From Trichosphaerium sp. ATCC 40318 (lineage: Eukaryota; Discosea; Flabellinia; Trichosidae), in NCBI GenBank assembly GCA_038496445.1, contig JALMLS010000268.1, positions 186,001 through 250,000 of the forward strand: a stretch of DNA of 64,000 bases, read 5' to 3'. The notes under the pieces were generated by a model. It was not told the origin of the DNA and did not search any database. It saw only the letters and a program-made list of their open reading frames with translations. A program made the position numbers and the translations under genes. This document shows, one piece after another, positions 22,192 through 34,312 of the stretch; position 1 is the first letter of the stretch; each line of letters starts with the position of its first letter.

Positions 22192-25100
22192 ATGAAGCTT
22201 CTGCTTGTTTTAGCAATTATTACTACCGCAACATTATCACAACGTATTTTCCGTGTTGGTTGTGTATATAATTCAATAGGAAGAAGTGCTGCGGAAGGTT
22301 TATTAGTTCGAAATTCATATGAGATGTGGAGAGACAATGTACGCACTACCAAACTGTCAAAAATAAAATTCTTTAGGTAAACGCACGTGGTGGATTACGA
22401 GTTAAAAACGAAAGCTACACTGTTGAGCTAGTATTCAGTGGTAATGGCGGTAAGAAAAAGATTACTACGTTTCGGGTCTTTACTAAACCAAAGATCTTTA
22501 GATACTCCTATTTCTGCTCAAAATGCGACACAGTACCTTGTAGACAATTACGATCTTAACTACATTTTTTTGGTACGTACAGGAGGCCTTTTGTTCGCTT
22601 CTATTTTATTCTATACTTATTATGATTTCTAGCCATTCAGTACTTCATTGAGTGTACCTGGGGCCATTATAGCTCACGATCGGGGCATTAATTCTATATT
22701 TAGTAAGGTCGAAAAACGTTTCGGAGATTAACGACTTTGTTTAGTTGCGACAAACTCCCTTTCTGCGTATATTTGTATGGACGATCCAGCATATCCATGC
22801 ACTCAACCTTTTGGGAGAAGGTTCCCTTTGAGCACCTCCGTAACCTTCCCACTATCAAAAGTTGTGAGTGATGCCATGAACTTGCTTAAATTCAACGGAG
22901 CTAAAACTGCTGCAATATTTTTTTTGGGTACGAAGCACATGGTATAGCTAGATGCTTCATGCAAATAGAAATCTGGTTTAATCGTCATTTAATTGTATAC
23001 CACAGATGTCGAGTGGGGAAGAGACGTTGTTAGTGGTGTTCGAAGAGTTGCCAACTTGGCAGGTAATCTTTTTAACTTTTGTGTTGTTTTCTTTTGAGCT
23101 TACGAGTTGTTTGTTTAGATGTTGATTTGTTGTATTCAGGCGGTGTCCCATTTAGCTTTAATCAAACCCTAGTTCGAGAAAGGTTGACGCACTTTATTGA
23201 AACTGTTCGTCCAATGAAGCCAGGTACACAAATACGATCAAAACATGACTAACGAACTCGTAGATATAATTATTGGAGCAGTATTCTTCTCATGCCAAAC
23301 CTTTATGAAGGTACCCCTATGCTTCTAAAAGCATTCTCTCATGTTTGTTTAGCTTGCCAAGGAGCTTGACTTTAATGCAAAGGTATTGAGAATGATCTTA
23401 TTTCTTCGGAAGCTAACCTTTGATACCAGGCGTACTTGATGCTTCTACCATGTTTTCTTGATTTTATTGATGACAAACCTGAAGAAGGCAAATATGTCAT
23501 TGGTTCTGGAGGATTTGTGCGTCATTACAAACAACGATTAAATTAATATATGATAGTGGGATCCAAATCTTAAGGGCGAGGAGTATGATGAAGATGATGC
23601 AGCCATACGGTAAGAAATACTAGAAACACTGCAGCAGCTAGTATTTATTTATGTCAGATATTATCATTTCCTAAGTCAGGGAAATGCAACCTCTCCTGAA
23701 CTCTTTCACAATCGTTATATTGAACGATTTGGAAGTGATCCACAAGCATGGGGAGTAATTGCGTATATGGCTGGAATGATGACACAATATGCAGTAGAAA
23801 CAGCAAAGTACCAGTTCCTGCAATTTAAGCTTTAATCTCATTTTTTTCTCATTAAGTTCGCTTGATCCAGAAGATATTAGAAATGCAGTAGATAGTATAA
23901 ACATCAAAGGCATAGGCGGGCCAATACAATTGGATATATACGGGCGTAATGTGGCTCAACCTGTTGTAACATTTCAATTGGATGATGAATTTACTCCTCA
24001 CATCCTTACTCCTCTCGCTTCTGTCACCAAAGAACTTGTCTATCCTGCTCCAACATGGTCAGAACGCCGTACAACTTACGGTTGGTACAGTAAGTCATTT
24101 TCACATTATTTAAATAATAAGTGATATCTCATCAGTTAAATAGAATTTACTGTTGAACACGTGATGATGGCGATTGCATCTGTTGTCATTTTATTGACTC
24201 TTGCTGGTGTTCCATGGATTATCGCTTACAGAAACCGTAAAGTAGTTCGCGCTTCTCAGCCTATTTTCATTGTAATCACGATGGTATGCTAAAATAGGTT
24301 TTGTTTTAAAACCCAACGTTAATTTAAAGTGTAGTTTGGATCAATTATCATGTATTGTACTGTATTCTTTTGGAGTCTTCACACTGACGACCTTCACTGT
24401 AATCTAACACGTTGGTTCCTTGGTATTGGGTTTGCTGTACGTAATACAATGACACCACTGATATAACCACCATTGACACTTTGTTTCTTTGAAAAAGCTG
24501 TTGTACAGTGCCATATTTGCCAGAATAACACGTATTGCACACATTTTCTTGACAGATAGTTTGGAGATCTTTAAAGTCACCAATGTTATGATATTCCCCA
24601 TTGTGGGAGTTTTAACTGCTATTGAAGCTTTTATTCTGATATTGTGGTCAATTGTGAGTCCTGGAAGAGCTGTAGTCGATATTGGAGCACCTGAGAAACT
24701 CTCTGATGACTTTTACACATGCCAGTTTGAAAACGCTGATATCATATTCTTGAGTGTCCTCCTTGTCTACAATGTACGTTGATATTGAGTATTATAACCC
24801 CCTGAGTGATATTGTAGGCGTGTATTCTATTGTATGGAATGATTTATGTTGTCCGAATATGGAAGATCAAGGCCATTCTCTACAATGAGTCTGAGTAAGA
24901 TTACAATCATTTTTCTAGTTTTCTTTCTGCTGCTTTCTTGTGTTCTTGGTTAATCTTATCTGTGCTTCTTTCAATCGTAACGTTTCTATTAACACTCCTA
25001 TTTTAAAGGTCAATCGGTTTTGCTGTTTATACAATTGCATTTACACTCATATTAGTTGGTGTATCACCTGTACGTTTGTAGTAATCACGTCTAGATTTCT

Positions 25101-25511
25101 TTATTGTTTTTTGACACTTTTTGTTTTCAGTTTATTTCGAAATCAGATAGAGTACTGGCATACGTTATTCGTTCCCTGTGCTTCATATTTGGACCTCTCA
25201 TCACAGTTCTTGCTATATTACTTCCAAAAGTAGTTTATGTAGTCCGTGGTGATAATATGACATCTGGTTTCACATCAACAAAGTCAAACATGTCCAGGAA
25301 GTCAGATACTGCAGATTTCTATCCGGCATCTGTTGTACAAAAACTAAAGACGGAAGTAAAAGAACTAAAGACAACGGTATTAAAACTGGAAAACAAAATT
25401 GCAGATCTTACAAACGACAAAGGAGATGTTGAACAAGACAATGAATATGAACTTGAATCAAAAACAAGTGACATTACACAATCACCTGAGAACGACAGTA
25501 GCTCATCTTAA
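22192..25511 (+). CDS. Class C GPCR (GABA-B-like), copy C
   Basis: Third tandem copy, about 770 aa, with the same exon plan. The start ATG at 22192 gives MKLLLVLAIITTATLSQ. Introns 2, 4 and 5 have diverged from A and B (for example intron 4 begins GTAAGG and contains a stop). The intron inside the VIGSGGF/WDPNLKGEE region is 4 nt shorter than in A and B, which proves that this stretch is intronic. The helices are intact. The coiled coil is longer (LKTEVKELKTTVLKLENKIA) and the protein ends ENDSSSS at 25511. It could form dimers with A or B through the tail, as GABA-B subunits do (inference). Confidence 0.88.
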
Positions 25512-25622
25512 ATACAAACTCACTGAGCTAGTAATAAGTAATATTAAATCGATGGTACTACTGGGTTAAGGCCTTATCAAAGTAGTGCTTGCTCAATAAA
25601 AGAGTACATTTTATCACAGCTC

Positions 25623-26270
25623 ATTTAATTCTTGTTGTTTCAATAAATGATCCTTTTATCGTAACATAATTGTATAGCATATTTGAATAAATACGTGACA
25701 CTGTTTGTAGAACAAGTATCTCGGGTGCTAAGATTGGCGTCTTAACGCCTAACATCACAACACTTACAACACAAATTATTGCAACAAATTCCAGTATTTG
25801 CTTATCACAGTGAGCATTTCAGGAAAAAGCAAAAAATATGTGGCTCACCTGATGGCATCCATGTTGTCGAATACGAGGCATAGAAATTATTCAGGATATT
25901 AGTAATGGCGAAACGTGACAACTTACTTACAGCTGTAAGTAAACATTCCAATTCTACCTCCGCTGAGAAGTCACATTGCAATGTACGTAGTACCAATGCA
26001 TTTCAAACATTGCTGTAAAAGAAGTAGTTTTATACTTGTTTTGTGTCGCTTTAGTTTGCAAGTATATGTTTTGCATGCGCCTTGAGCTCTGTTGGGTTAC
26101 CCTAGCACCTAAAAAGCCAAACTTGCTACTTTCTATTTTGGACAAAACGTCACACAGTCTAAAAACAACCGCACAACTTTTCAGATAGAATCTGGTTTTC
26201 TTTTGGAAAAACGTTGAAAAAATACCTTCTTTCTTACGCGTGTGTTACAGATATACGATTCTGCAATAAT
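25623..26270. other. Intergenic, no gene seen
   Basis: About 650 nt between receptor C and the next F-box-like gene. Small ORFs only; nothing supported. It includes a poly-purine stretch just before the ATG at 26271. Confidence 0.4.
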
Positions 26271-27452
26271 ATGAAAACGTCTTTGAATATATTAGATATC
26301 CCTTGTGAGATACAAATCTATATATGCAGTTTTAGTCAGGAAGTATTCTCAAAGTTTAGTGTTCTTTCTAAAAGAGCTGCAACAAATACACATTACAATT
26401 ACAATCTTAAAAAGCAAGGATTGTGGTTGTACTGGTACAAGCATAGCGAACAAGTTCGCGAGTCTAAGATGATGAACAATGGAAAAGTAGATGGCAAGAC
26501 CAAACTTTGGTTTACGAACGAGCAGCTTGCAAGACAATCATCGTGGATTAATGGCAAGATGAATGGCGTTGCTAAAAAATGGCACAATAATGGGCAACTC
26601 AGACATCAGGGATGGTTCGTTGATAGTAAGGCGAACGGTGAGGTTAAAGGTTGGCATAGGAGTGGTAACCTTGCAATGCAATCGTCATGCATTGATGGCA
26701 AGCTTAGTGGCATGTACAAGGAGTGGTATTCAAACGGGCGACTGAAACATCAACAGTTTTACGTTGATGGTAAATTGAATGACCAATCCATAAAGTGGTT
26801 TGAGAACGGTCAAATCCAAGAACAATTCTCAGTATATGTCGATGGTACAATGAATGGAACGCTTACAACTTGGTATAACAAAGGTCAAAGGGAGTCTATA
26901 AGCACGTGGGCTAATGGTGAGCGCCATGGAGAACGCCAACAATGGTATGAGAGCGGTGAAGTCAAAATACAAGAAACTTTTGTAAATGGTAACCGTGATG
27001 GCATTTACTCGCAGTGGTACAAAGATGGTCATCTCCAAGTTGAATGTGTGTACCTTGAAGGGAAACAACACGGTTTTTACAAGTCTTGGTATTGGAATGG
27101 AGCTATACAACATGATTGTGTATATGTTGAGGGAGAGGAAGATGGAGAACAGAAGATTTGGTATCATAATGGATGTCTTAAAATTAAGTACATTGCAAAG
27201 GGGAATAAGAAACTAGAGTACAAAATGTGGTACGCAAACGGTGTACTTGAAGAAGAGTCTACCTATATAGATGGTGAACTGGATGGTGAGTGTAAGGTTT
27301 ATTGGGAAAATGGCCTTATCCTCTCACACTGCTCTTACGTTAATGGTAAGAGACACGGTGTTTGCATGGACTGGTGCCAGGATGGATATCAAGATTGTAT
27401 AAGTATTTTTGAAAGAGGTGAAGAGATACACAGGTTCACTAGGAGAGAGTAA
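26271..27452 (+). CDS. F-box-like / MORN_2 (YwqK-type) repeat protein
   Basis: A single exon encodes 393 aa from ATG 26271 (MKTSLNILDIPCEIQIYI). An F-box-like head (LDIPCEIQIYICSF...FSVLSKRAATNTHYN) is followed by about 14 repeats of roughly 23 residues. The repeat core is G-x-x-x-G-x-x-K-x-W-Y-x-N-G-x-L, for example GKMNGVAKKWHNNGQLRHQ and GERHGERQQWYESGEVKIQ. This is the MORN_2/YwqK-antitoxin repeat. Such repeats form open beta-meander surfaces; with an F-box-like head they suggest a binding adaptor. It is a paralogue of the genes at 30659, 36972, 48414 and 63017. There is no intron. Confidence 0.85.
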   Translation: MKTSLNILDIPCEIQIYICSFSQEVFSKFSVLSKRAATNTHYNYNLKKQGLWLYWYKHSEQVRESKMMNNGKVDGKTKLWFTNEQLARQSSWINGKMNGVAKKWHNNGQLRHQGWFVDSKANGEVKGWHRSGNLAMQSSCIDGKLSGMYKEWYSNGRLKHQQFYVDGKLNDQSIKWFENGQIQEQFSVYVDGTMNGTLTTWYNKGQRESISTWANGERHGERQQWYESGEVKIQETFVNGNRDGIYSQWYKDGHLQVECVYLEGKQHGFYKSWYWNGAIQHDCVYVEGEEDGEQKIWYHNGCLKIKYIAKGNKKLEYKMWYANGVLEEESTYIDGELDGECKVYWENGLILSHCSYVNGKRHGVCMDWCQDGYQDCISIFERGEEIHRFTRRE

Positions 27453-27705
27453 AAATATGTACTGAGCAATAACCAAAAAAAACAAATAAAGTCAATTCTT
27501 TGAAAACAATCAATGAACGAGATTTTTCTTTTTCTCCTTTTTTTTTGGGTGATAGTGCTCACTCATAGTATTAAACTATACCATATTATACGTAGTCTTT
27601 ATTATACAATTTTTTTTACCTTGTTATTTATATTTACACTATCTACATCTTGGAGAAGAACATTAAAATCATCGCCGAACTTTTTTTTTGTTTTGATTTT
27701 CGAGC

Positions 27706-29699
27706 TTACGCAGGCGCTTTGGGCGTTGACTGTGTCCGCTCAAACGAAACTTGCAGTAACCGAACTACGGCACGTGATATATCGCCTTCTTCGCTAGCAA
27801 GTGCATTCATGCATCGTCTTGTATCAGTAAATCCCATCCGAGAAAGCTCCAGTAAAGAAGCTTGTAAAAGTTGTGATGAAGAAGCATCTTTTAAGTCACC
27901 AACAGAATGTCTCTTTTCTATATGCTTTACTGGTTTTAAATCAACTTTTTCTTTTGATCCATTCATAAGTTTGAGTTTATATACAAACGAAGAGAACTGT
28001 GGTAAACCCCTAAACACAATATGTCAATTTCTTTAATACTTAAAAAAAAAAAAAGGAAAAAACAAACACCGTTGTCTTAGACAGAAGTAAGGACTGTGTC
28101 AGAAAAAAGCAGTAAACCAGCGGTAAAGAAGTAAGTTTACCTACTAAAATCAACATAGAAAAACGTTTAAGACCATACGTAGGCATACCAAAGAGCAAAA
28201 AAGTTTAAACAAAAAGCAAAAAAAAGAAATGCGTACCGAATAAAGGATAAATCAGGATCTCGTAGTAGTACAGCCTCATTAGTGAATCCATGTACTAAAC
28301 AAAGCTCCAGGTACTTTAATGATCTTTGAGCATTCTTTAGACGTGACTGGATGCAAGCCAAGTTGTAATAAATTTGAGGCAAATTTGGAAATATATACAA
28401 AATAACATCCAATAGTCTTGACGCGTTGTATAGATGCTTAACCTCATCTTTTGACATCAAACCAAGAGATATTTTATACAACTCTTTAGCAATACGACAA
28501 CGAAGCCAATTATGAGTTTTTTGAGGCCTATAGAGAAGTAAGCTCAACACTGTAATTTTTTTCTTCAAAACTCAAGGCGTAGGAATTTCTCAAAATTTTT
28601 CGCTCCATTATGTGTATCCACAACATAAAATATATTTGCCACTGCATTGTACTCTTATTTTACGTAAAATCGTGGAAAGTGGTACGTAACACTGACCCAA
28701 AAAAAAAAAGTACAAGAAATTTAATTGTTTTTTTTTTGCACCCCAACACTGCCTTCAATATAACCATTGCAGTGCGTAAACATTGTATTGAAAACGCAAT
28801 GATTTCTACGAAATTTCGAAAAGCAAGAAAAAGTGTAGCATTGACACGTACGTAAGATTAACGTCAGAAACCATTATACCATAAAGAGAATTAACAACAT
28901 CTAATAACTTCACTTTTACGATTTTTTGAAGCTCAATATCTTCAACCAAATCCATGATACGATCAAGCTGCTTACTAAGGTACAACGCGAATTCTCTACG
29001 CCGCTAAGAGAGTTTTTAGCCACTTTTAAAAAAAGACTTGAATAGTAATTTGCAGTGAACAAAAGCGCATGAAAGTACACTGCATTCAGTAAACATATAA
29101 AGTTAACGTCGTTTTACCTTATTTATTTGTCGTGCTTGTTTTTCTGTAGCTAAACACACATTAAATGTGTTATTGTGCTTCTTTGATAGCCTGTGAACCA
29201 TACTACGTAACACTTGGTCGTCTGTTATCTGTTTTAAGTGTTAGAAACAGTTTGCTTTCACAGAAAACGTCCAAATAGGCTGACGGTAAGCCTAATGCGG
29301 TTTTTGTTGGCGCAATACTAGTATTGAATTGCGTAGTTACATCTAAAGGCGCTTTTGGCGTTTTAAAAACAAACTGAAATGTTTTTGTAAACCAGAGTTT
29401 GTGCTGTTTAGCAGGCGTATACGTACCTCTACAAATACATTGGGACACTTCTCCCATAAAAATTGTGTTGTTACGTGGTCTATGTTGTCTAAGGTTGCTT
29501 GGTTTCTACACCACTGCCTACTGAGTGATTCCAGACTTATTTTGCGAGCCTCTGTAGTGAATGTAATGCTAGCCGCGTCTTTTTTGGTGATAATAACTGT
29601 AACGGGCGGTAATGTAGTCCTAGAGCGCTTGGGAGAATCGCTAACGCGGTTTAGATATGTCAAAAGGAAAAAGGGTCTCAAAGTATGAACGTACATCAT
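27706..29699 (-). CDS. TPR-like and UBA-domain protein, multi-exon
   Basis: Exons read from ATG 29699. The first has SDSPKRSRTTLPPVTVIITK and SITFTTEARKISLESLSRQ. The next has FVFKTPKAPLDVTTQF. A third has VLRSMVHRLSKKHNNTFNVC. A fourth (about 28865-28985) has LSKQLDRIMDLVEDIELQK. A TPR-like exon (about 28240-28540) has LPQIYYNLACIQSRLKNAQR. The last exon (27706 to about 28012) ends in a UBA domain, LLELSRMGFTDTRRCMNALA...DISRAVVRLL. UBA domains bind ubiquitin; the N-terminal part is unrecognised. Several junctions are approximate. It is convergent with the upstream F-box-like gene. Confidence 0.6.
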
Positions 29700-30658
29700 T
29701 TGGTACGCGAAATATTAATAAATGACATTTGCTTGGCTTCTGAGGTGCTTCTTAGATGGAAAGCGTTTGTAAAAGACAAGAAAAACCGAATTGCTGTTTA
29801 AGCGCGAATACACCAATTTGTTCTACCTTTGGGTATATAAACTTTTACTACGAGTAGAAGCCAGTAATATAATGTGCACTGCGAATTCATTCGTGTTTTC
29901 TTCTTTTCAACAAAAACGGCGAGTGTCGCTGGTTGCCTTACTGCTTTTGACAACTTCCTATAAAGCTAATTTTTGGCCTGCAACTTGCAAATTGTGTGTT
30001 CTTATTTGATTATTATTACAATAAATAGAGCACGTGTGAAAAAGAATACAATCATTTAAAAAAAAAAAGATCGGTATTTTCATCTTTTACACTTCTCAAT
30101 GAGTTGCTGAAGACGAAATGACATTAAAAGTGAACTCATAAGTAACACAAACGATAGAAAACATTTTAAACAAACTCTAGAGCTTGCGTATCCTCTATTT
30201 GGTGCAGATTCGTACGATATAAAGCGCTTGAGTATCATTGAAAGGTTTGTTCATTTTATTTCGTTTCAGTAAAGTATCGTAGCTCGGGGTAATCCTACCG
30301 AAAGATGTAGCAATGCACAAACTACGCTATTACGCTAGCTAATAACTTCACAGATGATAGCGCTTTAAAACATTTCAAGTGTATGGCACAAAGATGTACG
30401 GTACCTAAACGTATTGAAAATGAAACGTTTGTCACGTGTTTGTACGGGTATCGGTTTGTAAAAAAGTTACGGAATGGTCAAGTTAAATAGCGCTATAGTT
30501 GATTAAACTCTATCGCGTTATCAAACCGATAACAAGTTTGTACTGTAGCGCCTGGGTTAACAACCAGTGAAAGAAAGCAAAAAATACACAGTTTATAACT
30601 TTGGAAAAAAATGATAGTTCGACGCTCTACAGGGGTTGTTGGCGCGTTCTGGCGCTAT
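29700..30658. other. Intergenic, no gene seen
   Basis: About 960 nt. Several CACGTG palindromes occur (about 30030, 30434, 30792, the last inside the neighbouring intron). Short ORFs (for example 29791-30009) show no coding character. Confidence 0.4.
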
Positions 30659-31535
30659 ATGAAGATAAAAGGTAACGAAAGAAACCAAGAAAGTTCAAAT
30701 TCGCTTCGAAACTCATCATTAACGCGATACCTTGACGTATGAGTTATACTTAGTAATTTTTTCGTTTTTACCTCTTTGTATTTTTTGTAATCACGTGACG
30801 TAGTGACGTTCGCGCTTTTTTTTTCTCGTTTATTAGCGATGCTGATTGACTTTTCTTTCAGAAGAAAACGAGCCTTGTCTATTGCTCGAATTACCACCCG
30901 AAATCCAACAATATATTTGCTCATTACACTCTGACTGTTGGGCTAACTGGCATTTGCTATCGAGAAAAGCGGCAATGATGACTCACTTCAACTCAAAGTT
31001 AGAGAAAACAGGACCATGGAAACAGTTTTATAAAGATACTGGAACTGTAAGAAGAGAATTTGAAATATCAGACAATATTCTAAACGGAGATTACAAGATA
31101 TACCAAAGAGATGGTAAATTAAGACTTTTTTGTACATATAAAAACGGTAAAAAACACGGGGAGTTTCGTCAATGGTGGGCAAATGGTAACATACAGATAC
31201 ATCAATATATGCGTCATGGTGCAATTGAAGGTGAACGTAAACATTTTCATGAAAATGGTGAGTTATGGATGAAAGTGAAGGTGAAAAAAGGAAAAAGACA
31301 AGGTGTTTATAAACGATGGCATAAAAATGGTCAGTTATTTTTGTTTGTTTATATGGTTCATGGTGAAATGCATGGTGAGTATAAACAGTGGTATGATAAT
31401 GGTGAACAACATATAAGATGTAGATATAATCATGGTCAGCGTGAGGGGATATATAAAGAGTGGGACATGTCAGGAAATTTAATTTCTTCGTTAAACTACA
31501 GCAAGAAAAATGGCTTTTATAACAGAAAAGACTGA
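30659..31535 (+). CDS. F-box-like / MORN_2 repeat protein (two exons)
   Basis: Exon 1 is 30659-30671 and exon 2 is 30862-31535, joined in phase to 228 aa (MKIKEENEPCLLLELPPEIQ...). The intron runs from GTAACG to TTCTTTCAG. A further in-frame ATG at 30611 could extend the start. The F-box-like head LELPPEIQQYICSL...WHLLSRKAAMMTHFN precedes about seven repeats such as GKKHGEFRQWWANGNIQIH and GEMHGEYKQWYDNGEQHIR. It is the only member of the family here with an intron. It is convergent with the SMYD-like gene; only 12 nt separate the stops. Confidence 0.82.
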
Positions 31536-31547
31536 AAAGACTTGACT

Positions 31548-33197
31548 TTAAGAACATCCATGTTCGTATTCTTCTATGGTTTTTTGTATATCTGTGATTT
31601 GAAGTGTTTTTACACCTTTCCAAATCGACTGTAAACAATCAAGACAATGACGTAGAGCATCAATGTGTTCTTTTTGATTGTCTTTGCAAAAAAAAATTAA
31701 CTTTGTGAAATATGTTTTCAAATAAAAAGTAGATAACGTACCTGATTCTTTTGCTTGTTTTGCTTGTGCCAAGTATAATCTATAGTTTAATTCATGTTTT
31801 GGGTGGTAATGACTTGCATAGCTTTTCTTCAATAACCGTAAAATACGATGACATCGAAACTTGTTGTTTTCAATGTTGATTTTCTGTTGGAGAAGCTCCA
31901 CCTTATCAAGCAACAATCCGTAATTTCTTTGGTGGGATTTCCAATGGACCAAATCTATATCTGTTGTACAGTTGCTACATCCAGTATTACCTATAATGAT
32001 TTAAAAAAACATTTCTGCACGTGTTATTTACCTGTTGAAATAGAAGTGAATTGTTTACAACTAACACATTTTATAGAATCAAGGTGGCTTTCTCCTTCTT
32101 GATCGCTACTGCAGCGGGCACAAGAACACTTAAAATGATAATGAGCTTCTAGATAAGATTGTCTCTCGTGTTTAGATGATAACACATCAACATAGGATAT
32201 TGTAACAGGTTCACCTAACCTTGGTTACCAGGAAGTTGTATTACTTCGTTCTAGTACCTGGCTCAATATCCCGAAGTGCTACAATACTGAGCGATAACTT
32301 AGAATCCTTGGTGCGGTTATACCTAGCCTCTGCATTTGGCATACACGCGTGATTCAACATTGAAGACGTTAAAAATATACCAGCAGCTGCGCTTTGTTAA
32401 CTACAAAAAATTATTGTTATTTTTTTGGTACCTTTTGGCATGTCACAAATCAGAAAAGCGTTGTATTGTATGCGCTGCAAGATACCTAAAAATAAGATGA
32501 TTGGCCACACGCACGTGTTGTGTATAACAAGGAAGCCTTTTATCGGCTTGTAGTATACCTGATATTAATGATTTTGTTGCGAAAGTTTTAAGTTCTGATT
32601 TCTCATTTTGACACATGTCAAACACTAGATCTACGCAATGTGTTACAAAATAGCTTTTAAATGGATCACACACCAAGTATTTGGCTGCTGGAATCCTCCA
32701 TGGGCAAATTATCATGCGAAACTAACGACATGAACTCGTTTTGGCGAGTATCAGCAAGATAGAGCTTGATTAGTATAGATAACGCTAAATACCCTTGATA
32801 CCGCAATTGGCTAGCTTGTGGTAGCGATAGAATTGGACAGGACAAAGTATGGTGCTTGGTGTTCTGTTTTTCACACCTGGCTGAGCAATAAGCTATCTAA
32901 CGACAGAATTACAATTTACACTTCACAGACGTATCGTACAGAACACTTAGGGCAAGAAAACGTTGGGTTGGTCACAAATACTGCACAATGAGTACATACG
33001 AACCGAGACGAGACGGTCCGTTCGCTAGCATGAGCAAAAGGTTCTTCATCCGATAATTTACTCCCTTTACCAACGTATTACTCTTAAACAGCGCTCAAAA
33101 GTATTCTGTGCCTGCTGATACAAGACACGAAACTTGAGCGAATCTTCCAGTCTCCTCTGTTTGCTTGACGCTCCAACTCATCTAGTTTTTTAACCAT
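31548..33197 (-). CDS. MYND-SET protein (SMYD-like lysine methyltransferase)
   Basis: Multi-exon gene from ATG 33197 (MVKKLDELERQANRGDW). The MYND zinc finger spans an exon junction: FVCTHCAVFVTNPTFSCPKC then IAYCSARCEKQNTKHHTLSC, with all C/H ligands present. The SET core follows: IQYNAFLICD, SSMLNHACMPNA (the NHxCxPN motif that binds the cofactor) and LSIVALRDIEPGEPVTISYV. The post-SET zinc cluster is YHFKCSCARC. A helical C-terminal region (HPKHELNYRLYLAQAKQA) ends at 31548, as in SMYD TPR-like domains. The enzyme should transfer methyl from S-adenosylmethionine to lysine. Only the first junction (near 33160) is weak. Confidence 0.88.
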
Positions 33198-33632
33198 GGA
33201 GTACCGCCAAAGACCGAATAGAATGAACTATCTGCTAAACAAAGTTACTGGCGACTGGGACATGCAGATTACTCTAGAATCCTGCAAATGCTAATTCCAT
33301 TAATTGGCTAGACGAGAATTATTATGGAAAGTCAGTTCGAAAAAAGAAATATCTGAACAAATGCATAATTAACTTACAGGATGTGTAGTACTCATACTCA
33401 ACATCTGTTCTGATTACAGCGAGAATACCACAAGTCATGTAATTCGAGTTTGTGTACGTATAATAGAGATACAAGACGCTTAGTTCTAACTCGCCTAAGT
33501 AGGTTCATACTTATAACAATGCTTGAATATTCTGTGTTACATTTTAAAAGAATATTAAAGGAATCCCTTTTGGAATCCAAAAAAGGCATTAGCATCCAAC
33601 AACAGTACAATCTGCAACTTCTCCTCTAAACG
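33198..33632. other. Intergenic, no gene seen
   Basis: About 435 nt between divergent genes. A minus ORF at 33398-33610 lacks any recognisable feature. Confidence 0.35.
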
Positions 33633-34312
33633 ATGCAAATCATAAAAGCACTTTTCGCAACATTGCTTTTAGCCTGTGTATTATCAGCTACATTGAACCT
33701 TATGCTTCAAAAGCTAATGTTGGCACTTGTGCTACCTCACCAAAGTTCACTTATGTATCTGGAGAATCTTCAACCTGCGTTACATACGCACTAAGCATTC
33801 AGAACAGTTTACCAGGATTCCGCCCCATGATTGTAGGTTCTTGTGATGCAGTTCCTTCAATGTTCAGAAAATAGTAAAAAAGAAACTTCACTAAAACTCC
33901 GTTTACCATTTAGGAATGCTCGCTCAAACGAAACGCTAAAGTTTGAAAACTACACCAACTTCAATTGGACTGGTATTTGAGTCGTCTTATATGAGAGAAC
34001 CAATAGAAACAATGGAAACAGAAAATAAAGACGGTCACATTTGGGCAATTCCAGAATTAGAAGCACGTTTATTGTTCAGTCATGATGCAATGCATACCTT
34101 GTAAAATCCGTAATACTTTTGACGCTTTCTTGATCGTGCCAAATGACTCAACATCTTTGGTTGTTTGGGTTTCATATGGACTTAAGAAAAGCACAATCTT
34201 GTGGCGACTTCAGGCTATACAAAAGAAGCTCATGGAAACTTCTGACAATATTAAAAAGGCACTGTTGTGCTTAGTGATTCTCACCAATAAATATGGTATG
34301 TTTTCTAAATAC
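33633..34312 (+). CDS. Possible small secreted-protein gene
   Basis: ATG 33633 starts a signal peptide, MQIIKALFATLLLA. Removing a 38-nt intron (33676-33713, GTGTAT to AAAAG) continues it in frame as SNVGTCATSPKFTYVSGESS and then TCVTYALSIQNSLPGFRP. Further open stretches follow: GLVFESSYMREPIETMET with AIPELEARLLFSHDAM (about 33970-34100), and LVVWVSYGLKKSTILWR (about 34160-34220). The joins between them are not resolved. It may be one gene, or a signal-peptide gene next to unrelated fragments. Function unknown. Confidence 0.35.

Noticed and set aside
25805-26145. Two overlapping 63-aa minus ORFs
   Set aside because: No motif, no splice-linked partner, AT-rich spacer composition.
26271-27452. 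Reading the YwqK-type repeats as a bacterial toxin-antitoxin module
   Set aside because: The repeat family carries that name in databases, but there is no toxin partner, and the head, context and organism are eukaryotic.
29401-29688. 95-aa plus ORF
   Set aside because: Antisense of the first exon of the TPR/UBA gene, whose frame is supported by downstream exons.
30988-31638. 216-aa minus ORF rich in His/Tyr
   Set aside because: Antisense of the MORN_2 repeat codons; the plus-strand frame has the head and regular repeats.
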